Shown: piece after piece, positions 1-9,156 of the stretch
Layout: the number at the start of each line of letters is the position of its first letter
How positions within the stretch are numbered: the stretch's first letter is position 1
NCBI GenBank assembly: GCA_965230665.1
Contig: CBDDLM010000004.1
Location: 1,922,001 to 1,986,000 of the forward strand
DNA from: JAGNRR01 sp965230665
Lineage (GTDB): Bacteria > Bacteroidota > Bacteroidia > Chitinophagales > Chitinophagaceae
DNA length: 64,000 nucleotides
Direction: 5' to 3'
Notes under the pieces: generated by a model
What the model saw: only the letters and a program-made list of their open reading frames with translations
The model's database searches: none
Told to the model about the DNA's origin: nothing
Position numbers and translations under genes: made by a program

Positions 1-2
1 CG

Positions 3-275
3 CTAGACTTAACGAACGTCACCGAATCCATAGCAGACTTTTTTGTTCTTTGTGATGCCAGTAATACCATTCAGCTTAAAACAATCGCTGATTTTATTGA
101 AGAGAAAGTGCGCGAAAACTGTTCTGAAAAACCTGCACGCGTAGATGGTAAAAAGGGGCAGCAATGGATTGTGTTAGATTATGTCGATGTCGTGATACAC
201 TGTATGATGCCTCCAGTGCGTGAGTTGTATCAACTAGAGGAACTTTGGCACGATGCTAACAAATTAACACATTAA
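3..275 (+). CDS. rsfS: Ribosome silencing factor RsfS (partial, 5' end outside window)
   Basis: The frame is open from base 3 to a TAA ending at 275 and gives 90 residues. The protein contains the family features around IADFFVLCDA and the C-terminal block GQQWIVLDYVDVVIHCM followed by RELYQLEELW, as in RsfS/YbeB/Iojap. RsfS binds ribosomal protein uL14 on the large subunit and blocks subunit joining during starvation. Only about the last three quarters of the protein is present; the start lies before the window. It is followed on the same strand by ftsH, an order common in Bacteroidota. A -7 promoter box between the two genes suggests ftsH is not solely dependent on rsfS transcription. Confidence 0.93.
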   Translation, partial: LDLTNVTESIADFFVLCDASNTIQLKTIADFIEEKVRENCSEKPARVDGKKGQQWIVLDYVDVVIHCMMPPVRELYQLEELWHDANKLTH

Positions 276-282
276 GTCTTCG

Positions 283-290
283 TACCTTTG
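283..290 (+). promoter_or_regulatory. -7 promoter box upstream of ftsH
   Basis: The sequence TACCTTTG matches the Bacteroidota -7 consensus TAnnTTTG. It ends 22 bases before the ftsH ATG, giving a short normal leader. No clear -33 element was identified. Confidence 0.55.
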
Positions 291-312
291 TACGATTCTT
301 TAGAACAGATAG

Positions 313-2376
313 ATGGAAAACGAACAGAAAAAGAATAATTCTAACCCTTTGTCCAATAAAAACTCAGGCTCGAATCCCAAAGGACCTAAGTTCAATATGT
401 CTTGGATCTATTTAATTGCCTTTGCCGGAATCCTTGGGCTTTGGGCATTAGGTGGAGGAGGCCCTTTTAACTCAAGTGGAGAAAAGATATCTTTCCAAGA
501 CTTCAGAAAGGATTATTTGGAAAAAGATTTGGTTGCCCGTCTACATGTGGTTAATCATGATCATGTAGAGGTGTACTTAACCAAGGAAAGCTTAAAAGAT
601 GAAAAGCTAAAAAAGAAAGTAAGGGCTAATACAAAGGGGCCTCAATTTTCTTTTTCTATTGGTAGTGTAGAGCAATTTCAGAAGAATTATGATGAAGTTA
701 TAAAAGACAATCCTGAATTACATGATATTGATGTTACTTATGACAATAACGAAGGTGCTTTTTTAAGTGGTATCCTTCAGTTCATTTTGCCTTTACTAAT
801 AATCGTTGCTATTTGGATATTCTTGATGAGGAGAATGGGCGGTGGCGCTGGTGGTGGTGCTGGCGGTGGATTGTTCAGTATTGGAAAATCAAAGGCGCAG
901 CTATTTGATAAAGGAACCAAGGTAAATGTAACCTTCAATGATGTAGCTGGTTTAGACGAAGCCAAAACTGAGGTTATGGAAATTGTAGATTTCCTAAAGC
1001 ATCCGAAAAAGTATACAGCATTGGGCGGAAAAATTCCTAAGGGATGCCTATTGGTAGGTCCTCCCGGAACGGGTAAAACATTATTGGCAAAAGCTATGGC
1101 CGGTGAAGCACAAGTACCATTCTATAGTATGAGTGGTAGTGACTTCGTAGAAATGTTTGTAGGAGTTGGTGCTAGTCGTGTGCGAGATCTTTTTAAGCAG
1201 GCTCGAGAAAAGTCTCCGTGCATAATTTTCATCGATGAGATTGACGCCATTGGTCGTGCTCGTGGTAAGAACCAAATGATGAGTAATGACGAAAGAGAGA
1301 ATACGTTGAATCAGCTCTTGGTTGAGATGGATGGTTTTAGCGGTGATAGTGGCATTATAGTAGTGGCTGCAACAAACCGCCCAGATGTGTTGGATACAGC
1401 CTTGTTACGTCCTGGTCGTTTTGATCGTCAGATTTCTATAGGAATTCCTGATCTTAAAGGAAGAGAAAAGATATTTAAAGTACACTTGAAAGGCTTAAAA
1501 ACTGATCCAGATTTAAATGTAGAAAAATTAGCTTCCCAAACACCTGGTTTTGCGGGTGCTGATATTGCCAATATTTGTAACGAAGCAGCGCTTATTGCAG
1601 CTCGTAATGGTAAGGACTCTATTAATCTTCAAGATTTTAATGATGCTATTGATCGTGTAATTGGAGGCCTAGAGAAGAAGAATAAAATCATATCACCAGA
1701 AGAGAAGAAGGTAATTGCTTATCATGAAGCGGGTCATGCCGTGAGTGGATGGTTTTTAGAGCATGCACACCCATTAGTAAAGGTTACCATTGTGCCTCGA
1801 GGTGAAGCAGCTTTAGGCTATGCGCAATATCTGCCTAAAGAAAAATATCTAACGCTTAAAGAAGAGCTAGAGGACCAAATGTGCATGACGCTAGGTGGAC
1901 GTGCTGTAGAGGAAATTGTGTTTGGCAGAATCTCTACAGGTGCATTAAGCGATTTACAACAAATTACTCGGATGGCTTATTCTATGGTAAGCATTTATGG
2001 AATGACGGACACTATAGGAAATGTTTCGTTTTATGACCCTCAGAATGAAAATGGTTTCCAGAAGCCTTATAGCGAAGAGACTGGTAAAATGATAGACGAG
2101 GAAGTACGTAAGCTTATCGATAATGCTTATGACCGGGTCAAGAAATTACTGCGGGAGAAGATAAATGAAGTGACTATAATCGCTGAACAGTTATTAAGTA
2201 AGGAGGTTTTATATAAGGATGATATGGTAGAACTACTAGGGGAACGTCCTTTTGAGGAGCATGCTCAAATTCCAGATTTAACTTCTAATGGTCAGGAAGC
2301 AACATCTTCAACCGATGAAATTGTTCCACCTGAAAGTCCTCTTTCGGAGAGTCCAAATTCTAAGAATGCTACCTAA
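313..2376 (+). CDS. ftsH: ATP-dependent zinc metalloprotease FtsH
   Basis: Membrane-anchored AAA+ protease that degrades misfolded membrane proteins and selected regulators. Visible features in order: a transmembrane segment near residues 30-47, a periplasmic FtsH extracellular region, a second membrane segment near 155-172, a Gly-rich linker (GGGAGGGAGGG), Walker A GPPGTGKT near 249-256, Walker B IIFIDEID, the second region of homology ending RPGRFDR, and the zinc site HEAGH at about 471-475. The 687-residue length is normal, with a low-complexity Ser/Pro-rich tail of about 40 residues. Its stop overlaps the next start by one base (TAATG), suggesting translational coupling to the LUD-domain gene. 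Confidence 0.98.
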   Translation: MENEQKKNNSNPLSNKNSGSNPKGPKFNMSWIYLIAFAGILGLWALGGGGPFNSSGEKISFQDFRKDYLEKDLVARLHVVNHDHVEVYLTKESLKDEKLKKKVRANTKGPQFSFSIGSVEQFQKNYDEVIKDNPELHDIDVTYDNNEGAFLSGILQFILPLLIIVAIWIFLMRRMGGGAGGGAGGGLFSIGKSKAQLFDKGTKVNVTFNDVAGLDEAKTEVMEIVDFLKHPKKYTALGGKIPKGCLLVGPPGTGKTLLAKAMAGEAQVPFYSMSGSDFVEMFVGVGASRVRDLFKQAREKSPCIIFIDEIDAIGRARGKNQMMSNDERENTLNQLLVEMDGFSGDSGIIVVAATNRPDVLDTALLRPGRFDRQISIGIPDLKGREKIFKVHLKGLKTDPDLNVEKLASQTPGFAGADIANICNEAALIAARNGKDSINLQDFNDAIDRVIGGLEKKNKIISPEEKKVIAYHEAGHAVSGWFLEHAHPLVKVTIVPRGEAALGYAQYLPKEKYLTLKEELEDQMCMTLGGRAVEEIVFGRISTGALSDLQQITRMAYSMVSIYGMTDTIGNVSFYDPQNENGFQKPYSEETGKMIDEEVRKLIDNAYDRVKKLLREKINEVTIIAEQLLSKEVLYKDDMVELLGERPFEEHAQIPDLTSNGQEATSSTDEIVPPESPLSESPNSKNAT

Positions 2377-3020
2377 TGGCAAGTTCACCAGCTAAAGAAC
2401 GGATATTGTCCAAGCTACGTTCTTCACTTGGTGATCAAGCTACATCTATTCCTTATCCTGAAGTACAGAATCAGCATAGAGACTTTTTGGTAAAAGGTCA
2501 TAGCTCATTAGCAGAACAGTACGCCGTTGCATTTACCGAACTAGGAGGGCGTTTTGTTTACTGTGATGATCATGAAGATATGTTAGCCAAGTTTTTGATG
2601 TTATCAGATAACCTCAATTGGCAAAAGGTGGCGATCCGCGATCCGCAATTAGCAGCTCTTTTTGGAGAACGAGGTATAAAAATAGTTGATCTACAAAATG
2701 AGATCAACAATAGTCAAGCGGCAATCAGTCTTTGTGAACGTCTAGTAGCGCGAACTGGAAGCGCTGTCTACAGCAGTGCACAAGCTTATGGCAGGCAATT
2801 ACCTATTTATACTCCAATTCATATTACAGTAGCTTACACTAAGCAGTTAGTATGGGATTGGCAAGAAGCTCAGCGCGGTATCGTACAAAAGTATGATGGG
2901 AAAATACCCTCCATGTTATCTCTTACATCTGGGCCAAGCCGTACAGCGGATATTGAAAAAACACTTGTTGTGGGTGTGCACGGACCTAAAGAGGTTTATA
3001 CTTTTTTAGTTGAGGATTAG
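2376..3020 (+). CDS. LUD-domain protein (LutC/YkgG-like)
   Basis: This 214-residue soluble protein ends with the typical LUD signature TSGPSRTADIEKTLVVGVHG. In lactate utilisation LutC acts with LutA and LutB, an iron-sulphur oxidase. No lutA or lutB is adjacent here; the gene instead overlaps ftsH by one base. This rsfS-ftsH-LUD order recurs in Bacteroidota, so the lactate role is doubtful and the function is best left open. The start is fixed by the TAATG overlap. There is no signal peptide or membrane segment. Confidence 0.85.
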   Translation: MASSPAKERILSKLRSSLGDQATSIPYPEVQNQHRDFLVKGHSSLAEQYAVAFTELGGRFVYCDDHEDMLAKFLMLSDNLNWQKVAIRDPQLAALFGERGIKIVDLQNEINNSQAAISLCERLVARTGSAVYSSAQAYGRQLPIYTPIHITVAYTKQLVWDWQEAQRGIVQKYDGKIPSMLSLTSGPSRTADIEKTLVVGVHGPKEVYTFLVED

Positions 3021-3145
3021 TTCTCATCTAAAATAAGTGTAGTATGTCTTTTCAATTATTTATGTTAACTCCAACGTTCTTTTAACGGTCCCCCTAATAT
3101 GCACTCTGCATTGATCCTTTTCATTTGTAGTCTAATATATGTTCT

Positions 3146-3694
3146 ATGAAAAAATTATTACTTGTTTCAATTATTATCGCTTTTCCTTTTATAACCAGCG
3201 CACAAGAACAGAGGCTTTCTGAAAACGCTGAAAAGAAAAAAAATGCTATTGGAGTTCGGCAATACAAAAAAGGTGATCTAAATGTGAATGTCGGCTTTAG
3301 CTCTGTAGGTCGTTGGTCAGGGGTGCTTTATAATTTGGGGGCAGAGTACATGCTTAATGAGAAAATAGGAATTCGGGCTAACCTTTCTTCTAACAATATA
3401 TCAGGAGGTTTACGCAGCTGGGGAATTCATAGATATAGTGTAGACATGACTTATCATTTTATACAACATACTCGTTGGGATGTTTATGCCTTTGCTGGTG
3501 TAGGGTTACAACGTTATAGATACCTCGGTTTCCAAAACAGCGATATACCCATTAGTTATGGATACGTAACCTTAAATGCAGGAGTCGGAGCTCGATATAA
3601 AATAAAACCCAAGTTTGGAGTGCAACTCGAAATTGGTAGAATATCTAGTCTTGGAATTTACAAAGGATTTAATCTTCATAAAAAAAGAAAATAA
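3146..3694 (+). CDS. Outer-membrane beta-barrel-like protein
   Basis: The 182-residue protein begins with a clear signal peptide (MKKLLLVSIIIAFPFITSAQ). The mature part has alternating hydrophobic/polar strands ending in aromatic residues and the Gly-rich patterns expected of a small eight-stranded outer-membrane barrel (GVLYNLGAEYMLNEKIGIRA; VYAFAGVGLQRYRY; LNAGVGARYKIKPKFGVQLE). No specific family is recognised. It stands alone on the plus strand and converges on the lytic transglycosylase gene 11 bases away. A near-match to the -7 box (TTCATTTG) lies about 20 bases upstream. Confidence 0.75.
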   Translation: MKKLLLVSIIIAFPFITSAQEQRLSENAEKKKNAIGVRQYKKGDLNVNVGFSSVGRWSGVLYNLGAEYMLNEKIGIRANLSSNNISGGLRSWGIHRYSVDMTYHFIQHTRWDVYAFAGVGLQRYRYLGFQNSDIPISYGYVTLNAGVGARYKIKPKFGVQLEIGRISSLGIYKGFNLHKKRK

Positions 3695-3705
3695 TGGTTG
3701 TACCC

Positions 3706-4608
3706 TTATCTTCTAGGTAACAATAAAGTATACGTTCTTTTTCTTTTATTGTAGAACGACCTGTTGCGTAACCAAGGATTTAAGAATTTCAATGTTTTGT
3801 AATTCGTGCCCTGTGAACGCGCGTAATTTGCTAAGTCTCCTAATCCAGAATTAATGGTTACAGAACGTGTTGGGATGGGTTTATAAATATCTTCATCGGT
3901 AAGGTTATAACCCAGCGCTCTTTGATTTTCCATAATGTACTTTAGTGCCGCAATTCGAAAGATATAGCGCATTGTTTCGTTTGGCAAAAAAAGGTCGTAG
4001 AAGCTGTAAGAACCTTGGCGCTTAGCATTACCATTATAGCCTCCCATACCGCAGTTGTAGCTTGCTGCAGCCGCGGTCCAATTTCCAAATTTTCTGTAAG
4101 CTTGTTTTAAATATTTACAAGCGGCATCGGTAGACTTATATGGGTTGTATCGTTCATCGACTTCATTATCAATATAAAGACCGTAGCTAGGTGCTGTTCC
4201 TTTCATAAACTGCCAAAAACCAGCAGCCCCCACTCGTGATCTCTGATTACGCAAAGCACTTTCGGCAACACACAAATACTTCATATCATCTGGTACACCA
4301 TTGGCACGTAGTTTTTTTTCAATTATGGGCATATAACGTCCTGCATGCTTTAGAATGTAAATTGTAGATCCTTGCATATAAGAGTTAAATAATAGTTCTC
4401 GATCAAAACGTTCTCGAACATCCCATAGGTGCAATGGCATACGTTCTCCGAATAAAGTAAATGTCTTCGGGACATCAGGTGCTGTTAGATAAAGAGGTTT
4501 ATGGTTCCTACCGGACCGTTTAGCATCTGGGCTAATGTAGCGCGTTTGAGCAAAAAGATTACTGGAAACAAATAGAATACTAAGAGCAAATAAGATGCTT
4601 TTTTTCAT
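3706..4608 (-). CDS. Lytic transglycosylase (SLT/MltD-like)
   Basis: Cleaves the glycan strands of peptidoglycan in the periplasm. The ATG at 4608 is chosen because it begins a signal peptide (MKKSILFALSILFVSSNLFAQ); a longer frame adds 24 residues without one. The catalytic glutamate is in CVAESALRNQ, followed by GAAGFWQFM, YGLYIDNEVDER, and the AAASYNCGMG motif, all typical of SLT domains. The last 45 residues (YARSQGTNYKTLKFLNPWLR) resemble a degenerate LysM-type peptidoglycan-binding module. It lies 16 bases downstream of the DUF2480 gene and probably forms an operon with it. Confidence 0.9.
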   Translation of the reverse strand: MKKSILFALSILFVSSNLFAQTRYISPDAKRSGRNHKPLYLTAPDVPKTFTLFGERMPLHLWDVRERFDRELLFNSYMQGSTIYILKHAGRYMPIIEKKLRANGVPDDMKYLCVAESALRNQRSRVGAAGFWQFMKGTAPSYGLYIDNEVDERYNPYKSTDAACKYLKQAYRKFGNWTAAAASYNCGMGGYNGNAKRQGSYSFYDLFLPNETMRYIFRIAALKYIMENQRALGYNLTDEDIYKPIPTRSVTINSGLGDLANYARSQGTNYKTLKFLNPWLRNRSFYNKRKRTYTLLLPRR

Positions 4609-4624
4609 AATAGATAAATAGAAT

Positions 4625-5137
4625 TTAAGATGTTTTACGAGCTTGTTTGTAAACGGGTACAGTACTACAGGGTTCACCATACATGATACTTTTAGCTACA
4701 GGTAGAAGCTTTTTTGTAATTTCAACATATGCGGCGGTATCCATTTCCTCTTCGCCACACCCTTTGATTACCATACGTTTTTCTTCATATTGTAGCGCAT
4801 CAATTTTGCGGATATTCTGAAGAAGAAGTTCCTTTTTGACTTGTTCTGGAGAACCAAAATGAATATTAGAAGAAAAAGGTGCTAAATGTGTTACCGCCAA
4901 CATGAAGGCCCAATGGGGTATGATTGCGTCTGTAGAACAATATAAAACAACCGCTTTATTCTCATAAGCTGAGAAATCAAACTCCTTAAGGGCAGCTCGG
5001 TAGTCTTTTTCTTTAAGAATTAATTCCATAAAAAGAAATTGTTTCAAATCAAACTCAACAAGTTCATGAGGAAGATATTCCTCTAGGTTCAAGGTAATCA
5101 GACTACTATTAGCTACTTTGTTTACAATTTCACTCAC
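4625..5137 (-). CDS. DUF2480 family protein
   Basis: This 170-residue soluble protein matches DUF2480, a family largely limited to Bacteroidota (N-terminal half ITLNLEEYLP and FLFMELILKEKDFR-like; AVVLYCSTDAIIPHWAFMLA; a Gly-Cys-Gly block near residue 126). Function is unknown. The start codon is GTG at 5137; no in-frame ATG exists near it, and a perfect -7 box ends eight bases upstream, which supports it. It is the first gene of a probable two-gene unit with the lytic transglycosylase. Confidence 0.85.
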   Translation of the reverse strand: MSEIVNKVANSSLITLNLEEYLPHELVEFDLKQFLFMELILKEKDYRAALKEFDFSAYENKAVVLYCSTDAIIPHWAFMLAVTHLAPFSSNIHFGSPEQVKKELLLQNIRKIDALQYEEKRMVIKGCGEEEMDTAAYVEITKKLLPVAKSIMYGEPCSTVPVYKQARKTS

Positions 5138-5145
5138 AATCTATA

Positions 5146-5153
5146 CAAAGGTA
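5146..5153 (-). promoter_or_regulatory. -7 promoter box for the DUF2480 gene
   Basis: Read on the minus strand this is TACCTTTG, a perfect TAnnTTTG match. Only eight bases separate it from the GTG start, so the 5' leader should be a few bases at most. Confidence 0.55.
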
Positions 5154-5252
5154 ATTAAGTAGTTCGCTACTGCAAGAAGGGCTGCTTGGTTTCTTGCTAA
5201 TATTATCATAATTATTGGTAGGAGTGTATTCTGTTTAGAGCATAAATCGCTT

Positions 5253-5260
5253 AGCTTTGT
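5253..5260 (+). promoter_or_regulatory. -7 promoter box for ddl
   Basis: TAGCTTTG matches TAnnTTTG and lies 16 bases before the GTG start of ddl. It supports the non-ATG start and a very short leader. Confidence 0.5.
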
Positions 5261-5276
5261 CTCAGATTTTAATCAA

Positions 5277-6266
5277 GTGGAAACCAAGAAAAAAAATATA
5301 GCTGTCGTTGCTGGCGGTTTTTCTGGAGAATATGAAATTTCTATTCAAAGTGCAGAAACGATTTGCAATCACTTAGACCCGGAGAAATACAATATTTATA
5401 AGATTATCATTTCAAAAAGTAAATGGTATGATGAAAAAAGTGGTGCTGAGGTTGATAAGAACGATTTTTCACTGTTTATACAAGATAACAAGATCTTATT
5501 CGATTTAGTCTTTATCGGTATTCATGGTACACCAGGAGAAGATGGTAAGCTTCAAGGGTATCTTGATATGTTGAGTATCCCTTACACATCTTGCAATGCA
5601 GTTGTATCATCTCTTTCGTTCAACAAAGTATTTTGTAATCGTGTCGTTGAAAGTAGTGGGGTAGCCGTTGCAAAATCTATGCATCTATTTAAGAATAGGT
5701 CATATTCAACAAAGACAATTCTAGAGCAAGTTACTTTACCTGTTTTTGTCAAACCGGCAGAAGGAGGAAGTAGCCTAGCCACATTCAAAATAACAGAAAA
5801 GGAAGACTTGATGCCAGCTGTTGAAAAGGCTTTCAATGTTGATCCGCAGGTTATGGTTGAAGAATTGATTGTTGGAAGAGAACTAACACAAGGAACTTTT
5901 GAAGAACACGGGGAGATTACTTTGTTACCCATTACAGAGATTGTATGCACCAAGGATTTTTTCGATTATGAAGCAAAGTATACACCTGGAATTACAGATG
6001 AAGTAACACCTGCCAAGATCTCCGACGACTTGACCCAAAGAATAGGTGAAGTTTCTAGATTTCTGTATCAAGATTTGTATTGTAGAGGGATTGTTCGGTT
6101 TGATTTCATTTATAATGAAAAAGAAGATAAGATCTACTTTTTAGAGGTTAATACTATGCCTGGCCAGAGTGACGCCAGTATTGTACCTCAACAGGTTCGG
6201 GCTTCTGGTCGTACATTAAGAGAATTCTATGATAATTTGATCATGCAATCATTACAGAATCACTAA
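5277..6266 (+). CDS. ddl: D-alanine--D-alanine ligase
   Basis: Joins two D-alanines with ATP to make the dipeptide for UDP-MurNAc-pentapeptide; cytoplasmic. ATP-grasp features are visible: N-terminal VVAGGFSGEYEISIQSA, the active-site segment HGTPGEDGKLQGYLD, VFVKPAEGGSS (ATP binding), the Arg/Glu block GIVRFDFIY, and the metal-binding FLEVNTMPGQSDASIVPQQ. The 329-residue length fits the family. The start is GTG at 5277; no suitable ATG is available, and a -7 box lies just upstream. A PASTA-domain gene follows after 15 bases. Confidence 0.96.
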   Translation: METKKKNIAVVAGGFSGEYEISIQSAETICNHLDPEKYNIYKIIISKSKWYDEKSGAEVDKNDFSLFIQDNKILFDLVFIGIHGTPGEDGKLQGYLDMLSIPYTSCNAVVSSLSFNKVFCNRVVESSGVAVAKSMHLFKNRSYSTKTILEQVTLPVFVKPAEGGSSLATFKITEKEDLMPAVEKAFNVDPQVMVEELIVGRELTQGTFEEHGEITLLPITEIVCTKDFFDYEAKYTPGITDEVTPAKISDDLTQRIGEVSRFLYQDLYCRGIVRFDFIYNEKEDKIYFLEVNTMPGQSDASIVPQQVRASGRTLREFYDNLIMQSLQNH

Positions 6267-6281
6267 ATTGCAACATATTGA

Positions 6282-7355
6282 ATGCTTAGACGATCACTTA
6301 TACTGAATTTATTGCTTGCCTTTCTTTTAATAGCAGGAGTAGGGTATGGCTTTTTTAATTCTTTGAATTATATCACCAATCATGGTAAAGAGATTGTGGT
6401 TCCTAAACTAACGGGTAAGACACTTACCAAAGTGGTTGATGAATTACGCGATAAAGGTTTCAAGATTAAAATTGATAGTACCTATAAATCATATATTGAC
6501 CCGTTACAAGTACTGCGACAAGAACCTGAAGAGGGAAGTATGGTAAAGTTAGGTAGAACAATCTTCCTTTTAGTTAATAGAGCAGAAGCACCTAAGATTG
6601 AAATGCCGGATTTGGTAAGCAAGAGTTTTAGAAATGCCATTCTAATTCTTAAGAGCTATCGTTTTGTTATGGGTGATACCATTTACCGACCGGATATTGC
6701 TTCTGGGGCTGTTCTCGAACAGCTTTATAATGGAAAAAAAGTATCTCCCGGTTCTAAAGTTCCGTTCGGAAGTAGAATTGACCTCGTTGTAGGTGAAGGC
6801 TTGGCTGATTATGAAGTAGATGTTCCTAATTTAATAGGTAAATCATGGCGCGATGCTAAAGAAGTTCTGACAGCAGCTGGCCTGTTCGAATTATTAGTTT
6901 ATGATGGTACGATTGATGATACAATGGGTGCGATTGTATACAAACAATACCCAGAAGCTTTGAACGAACTTGACTTTCCGAATGCGATACGCGGTGGGGA
7001 TATGATTGACATTCACCTGATGCAAAACCCTACCCCTCAGATTTTGCGTAAGAATGCTCCCGGCTCATTAAAATTTCAAGATTTGGACGATAGCCTGGTA
7101 AATGTGATTCAAGAGCGTTTGGACAATGCAAATACTACTTTGAAAAAAGCGAAGAAAAAAGCAGATAACGCACAAGAGGGCATAAACTTGGAGGGTGGGC
7201 TTCATGTAGATGGTGCTATTGAGAAACGGCCAATTAGCAAAACGGGTAAGGGATTAGAGGGAATGGCTGACGCAGTTCATAATAAACAGAAAGACAAACC
7301 GAAACAAGTTGTTGAAGATAATAATGACCAAGACTTTTCAAATGAGTTTGACTAA
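6282..7355 (+). CDS. Membrane-anchored triple-PASTA-domain protein
   Basis: A single N-terminal transmembrane segment (LILNLLLAFLLIAGVGYGFF) is followed by three PASTA repeats, roughly residues 38-105, 106-172 and 176-247. Each starts with a motif such as VVPKLTGKTL, EMPDLVSKSF or VPNLIGKSW. PASTA domains bind peptidoglycan fragments or beta-lactams and usually occur on Ser/Thr kinases or penicillin-binding proteins. Here neither catalytic domain is present. A charged, Lys/Asp/Gln-rich tail of about 100 residues completes the protein. Position right after ddl argues for a cell-wall role. The 3' end overlaps the next gene by 14 bases. Confidence 0.85.
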   Translation: MLRRSLILNLLLAFLLIAGVGYGFFNSLNYITNHGKEIVVPKLTGKTLTKVVDELRDKGFKIKIDSTYKSYIDPLQVLRQEPEEGSMVKLGRTIFLLVNRAEAPKIEMPDLVSKSFRNAILILKSYRFVMGDTIYRPDIASGAVLEQLYNGKKVSPGSKVPFGSRIDLVVGEGLADYEVDVPNLIGKSWRDAKEVLTAAGLFELLVYDGTIDDTMGAIVYKQYPEALNELDFPNAIRGGDMIDIHLMQNPTPQILRKNAPGSLKFQDLDDSLVNVIQERLDNANTTLKKAKKKADNAQEGINLEGGLHVDGAIEKRPISKTGKGLEGMADAVHNKQKDKPKQVVEDNNDQDFSNEFD

Positions 7356-9156
7356 AGGCTATTTACTTTTTGCGATCTTAATGGTACTCCCATGTTCGCT
7401 ATTTGCACAGGAGATTGTAGTGCCAATTCAGGACAACCCTTTTATAAAAAACAGGGAGAATGTTTATCCTACAAAGAAGTATCGAGCTAGTCTACCTTTT
7501 CTTGATGATTTCTCATACCGTGCTAGTTTACCTAGTCCTGATTTATGGGAGGAACAACAGGTCTTTATAAATAATACAATGGGGCAAGGCGTTGTCACAC
7601 AAGGAGTGGCCACATTTGATGGGCTAAATGAACAAGGAAGACCATATAGACCTAACGATTTTGGGGCAAAAGGATATGGTGATAGCCTAACTTGTACACC
7701 AATAGATTTAAGTCTTAGGAATCCTAATGATAGTATAGTTCTCAGTTTCTGGGTGCAGGCTCAAGGAAATGGTTTTGCTCCTGAGACAAATGACAGTTTG
7801 TTTCTCTTTTTTCGGGATGTGGACAATAATTGGGACCCAGTATGGCAGCGTATGGGTACGAACACTCATCCTTTCCTACAGTTTTTTGTCTCTGTAAATG
7901 ATCCCCAATACTTTCATGATAGCTTTCAGTTTCGTTTTGTAAATTTTACATCCCTTAACCTAAACGATGACGTTTGGAATTTAGATTATGTACATATGGA
8001 TGTCAATCGTACGCATAGTGATACAACTATTGGTGATCTAGCGTTTGAAAAACAACCAACCTCTATTCTGGCTACCTATACCGCTATGCCATTTAAGCAT
8101 TTTTTACCATCTGATTTATCACCGAACCAAGAGATCTACGTTCGTAATAATTATGACCAAGCTAATATTTTTACTGTGCGGCATACTGCAGAAGAAGTAT
8201 TCGGTTCAACAAACTTAAGTTCAAATACTTTGGCTCCGTTTAATGGATTAGCCAAAAGCTTAGCCACGTTAACAAATCCTAGTTATAATATTGGCTTAGC
8301 AGGGAACGGTCCTTTTACGGTACGCAATACCTATTCTATTGATGCGATTAACGGGAACGACTTTAGAGGGAATGATACGATTATAACAGATGTTATTTTT
8401 GATAACTACTTTGCTTATGATGATGGTACAGTGGAGTTAGCATATTTTCTAAATCCAGCTTTGAATCAGCCGGCTAAAACGGCAATAAAATTTGATTTAA
8501 GACAGGCAGATACGGTATATGGATTAAGTGTGTTCTTTGCGGCTCAGGTACCAAGTGCAGAGGGTAAATTTTTCAGTATTGTGCTATACGATAGTTTGGG
8601 CAATACCACTGCTGGAGATGTTGTTATCCATCAACAAGATTTATATAAAGTTCAGTATCCTAATGTACGGGGAGAGTTTTCTTCTTATGCCTTCGATACA
8701 CCTATTGGATTAGGTCCTGGTACTTATTATATTGGGCTTACACAACCTGCGAATTTTTCTAGTGATAGCATCTATTATGGGCTTGATGTTAATACGGATA
8801 ATAATTTGCAACAATTGAGCTATAATGTAAATGGGTTTTGGTTTAATTCATCTACAACAGGTACTGTGATGATGAGACCAATGGTTGGTGGTCGTTTTAC
8901 ACCGACGAATACGAGCGACGTAACAAAGGCAACTGACAATACTGTTTTATATCCAAACCCTACAAAAGGAACTGTGTATATAAGTAATGCTGAGGAGTGG
9001 ATTCGGTATGAGTTAATAACTATAAGTGGTCAGGTGATTAAAGCGGATAATATGAAAGAGGGTAAATTGGATTTGAATAATATTCCAAATGGAAATTATT
9101 TGGTGAAACTAATAGGTAAAAACAAATCAGCAATACGGAGATTATGCAAACAATAA
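7342..9156 (+). CDS. T9SS type A sorted secreted protein
   Basis: The ATG at 7342 is chosen because it opens a signal peptide (MSLTKGYLLFAILMVLPC, cleavage near FAQ); upstream in-frame starts at 7309 and 7324 would only lengthen it. The final 75 residues form a Por/T9SS type A sorting domain, starting YPNPTKGTVYISN and ending in a basic segment. The middle about 450 residues, rich in Asn, Thr and aromatic residues, look like beta-sandwich domains; no enzymatic motif is recognised. It overlaps the PASTA gene by 14 bases and the rhodanese gene by 13, so the group from ddl onward is probably one transcript. Confidence 0.82.
   Translation: MSLTKGYLLFAILMVLPCSLFAQEIVVPIQDNPFIKNRENVYPTKKYRASLPFLDDFSYRASLPSPDLWEEQQVFINNTMGQGVVTQGVATFDGLNEQGRPYRPNDFGAKGYGDSLTCTPIDLSLRNPNDSIVLSFWVQAQGNGFAPETNDSLFLFFRDVDNNWDPVWQRMGTNTHPFLQFFVSVNDPQYFHDSFQFRFVNFTSLNLNDDVWNLDYVHMDVNRTHSDTTIGDLAFEKQPTSILATYTAMPFKHFLPSDLSPNQEIYVRNNYDQANIFTVRHTAEEVFGSTNLSSNTLAPFNGLAKSLATLTNPSYNIGLAGNGPFTVRNTYSIDAINGNDFRGNDTIITDVIFDNYFAYDDGTVELAYFLNPALNQPAKTAIKFDLRQADTVYGLSVFFAAQVPSAEGKFFSIVLYDSLGNTTAGDVVIHQQDLYKVQYPNVRGEFSSYAFDTPIGLGPGTYYIGLTQPANFSSDSIYYGLDVNTDNNLQQLSYNVNGFWFNSSTTGTVMMRPMVGGRFTPTNTSDVTKATDNTVLYPNPTKGTVYISNAEEWIRYELITISGQVIKADNMKEGKLDLNNIPNGNYLVKLIGKNKSAIRRLCKQ

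Noticed and set aside
838..870. Gly-rich GGT/GGC run in ftsH that might be a slippage or frameshift site
   Set aside because: The frame is intact and a Gly-rich linker after the second membrane helix is normal in Bacteroidota FtsH.
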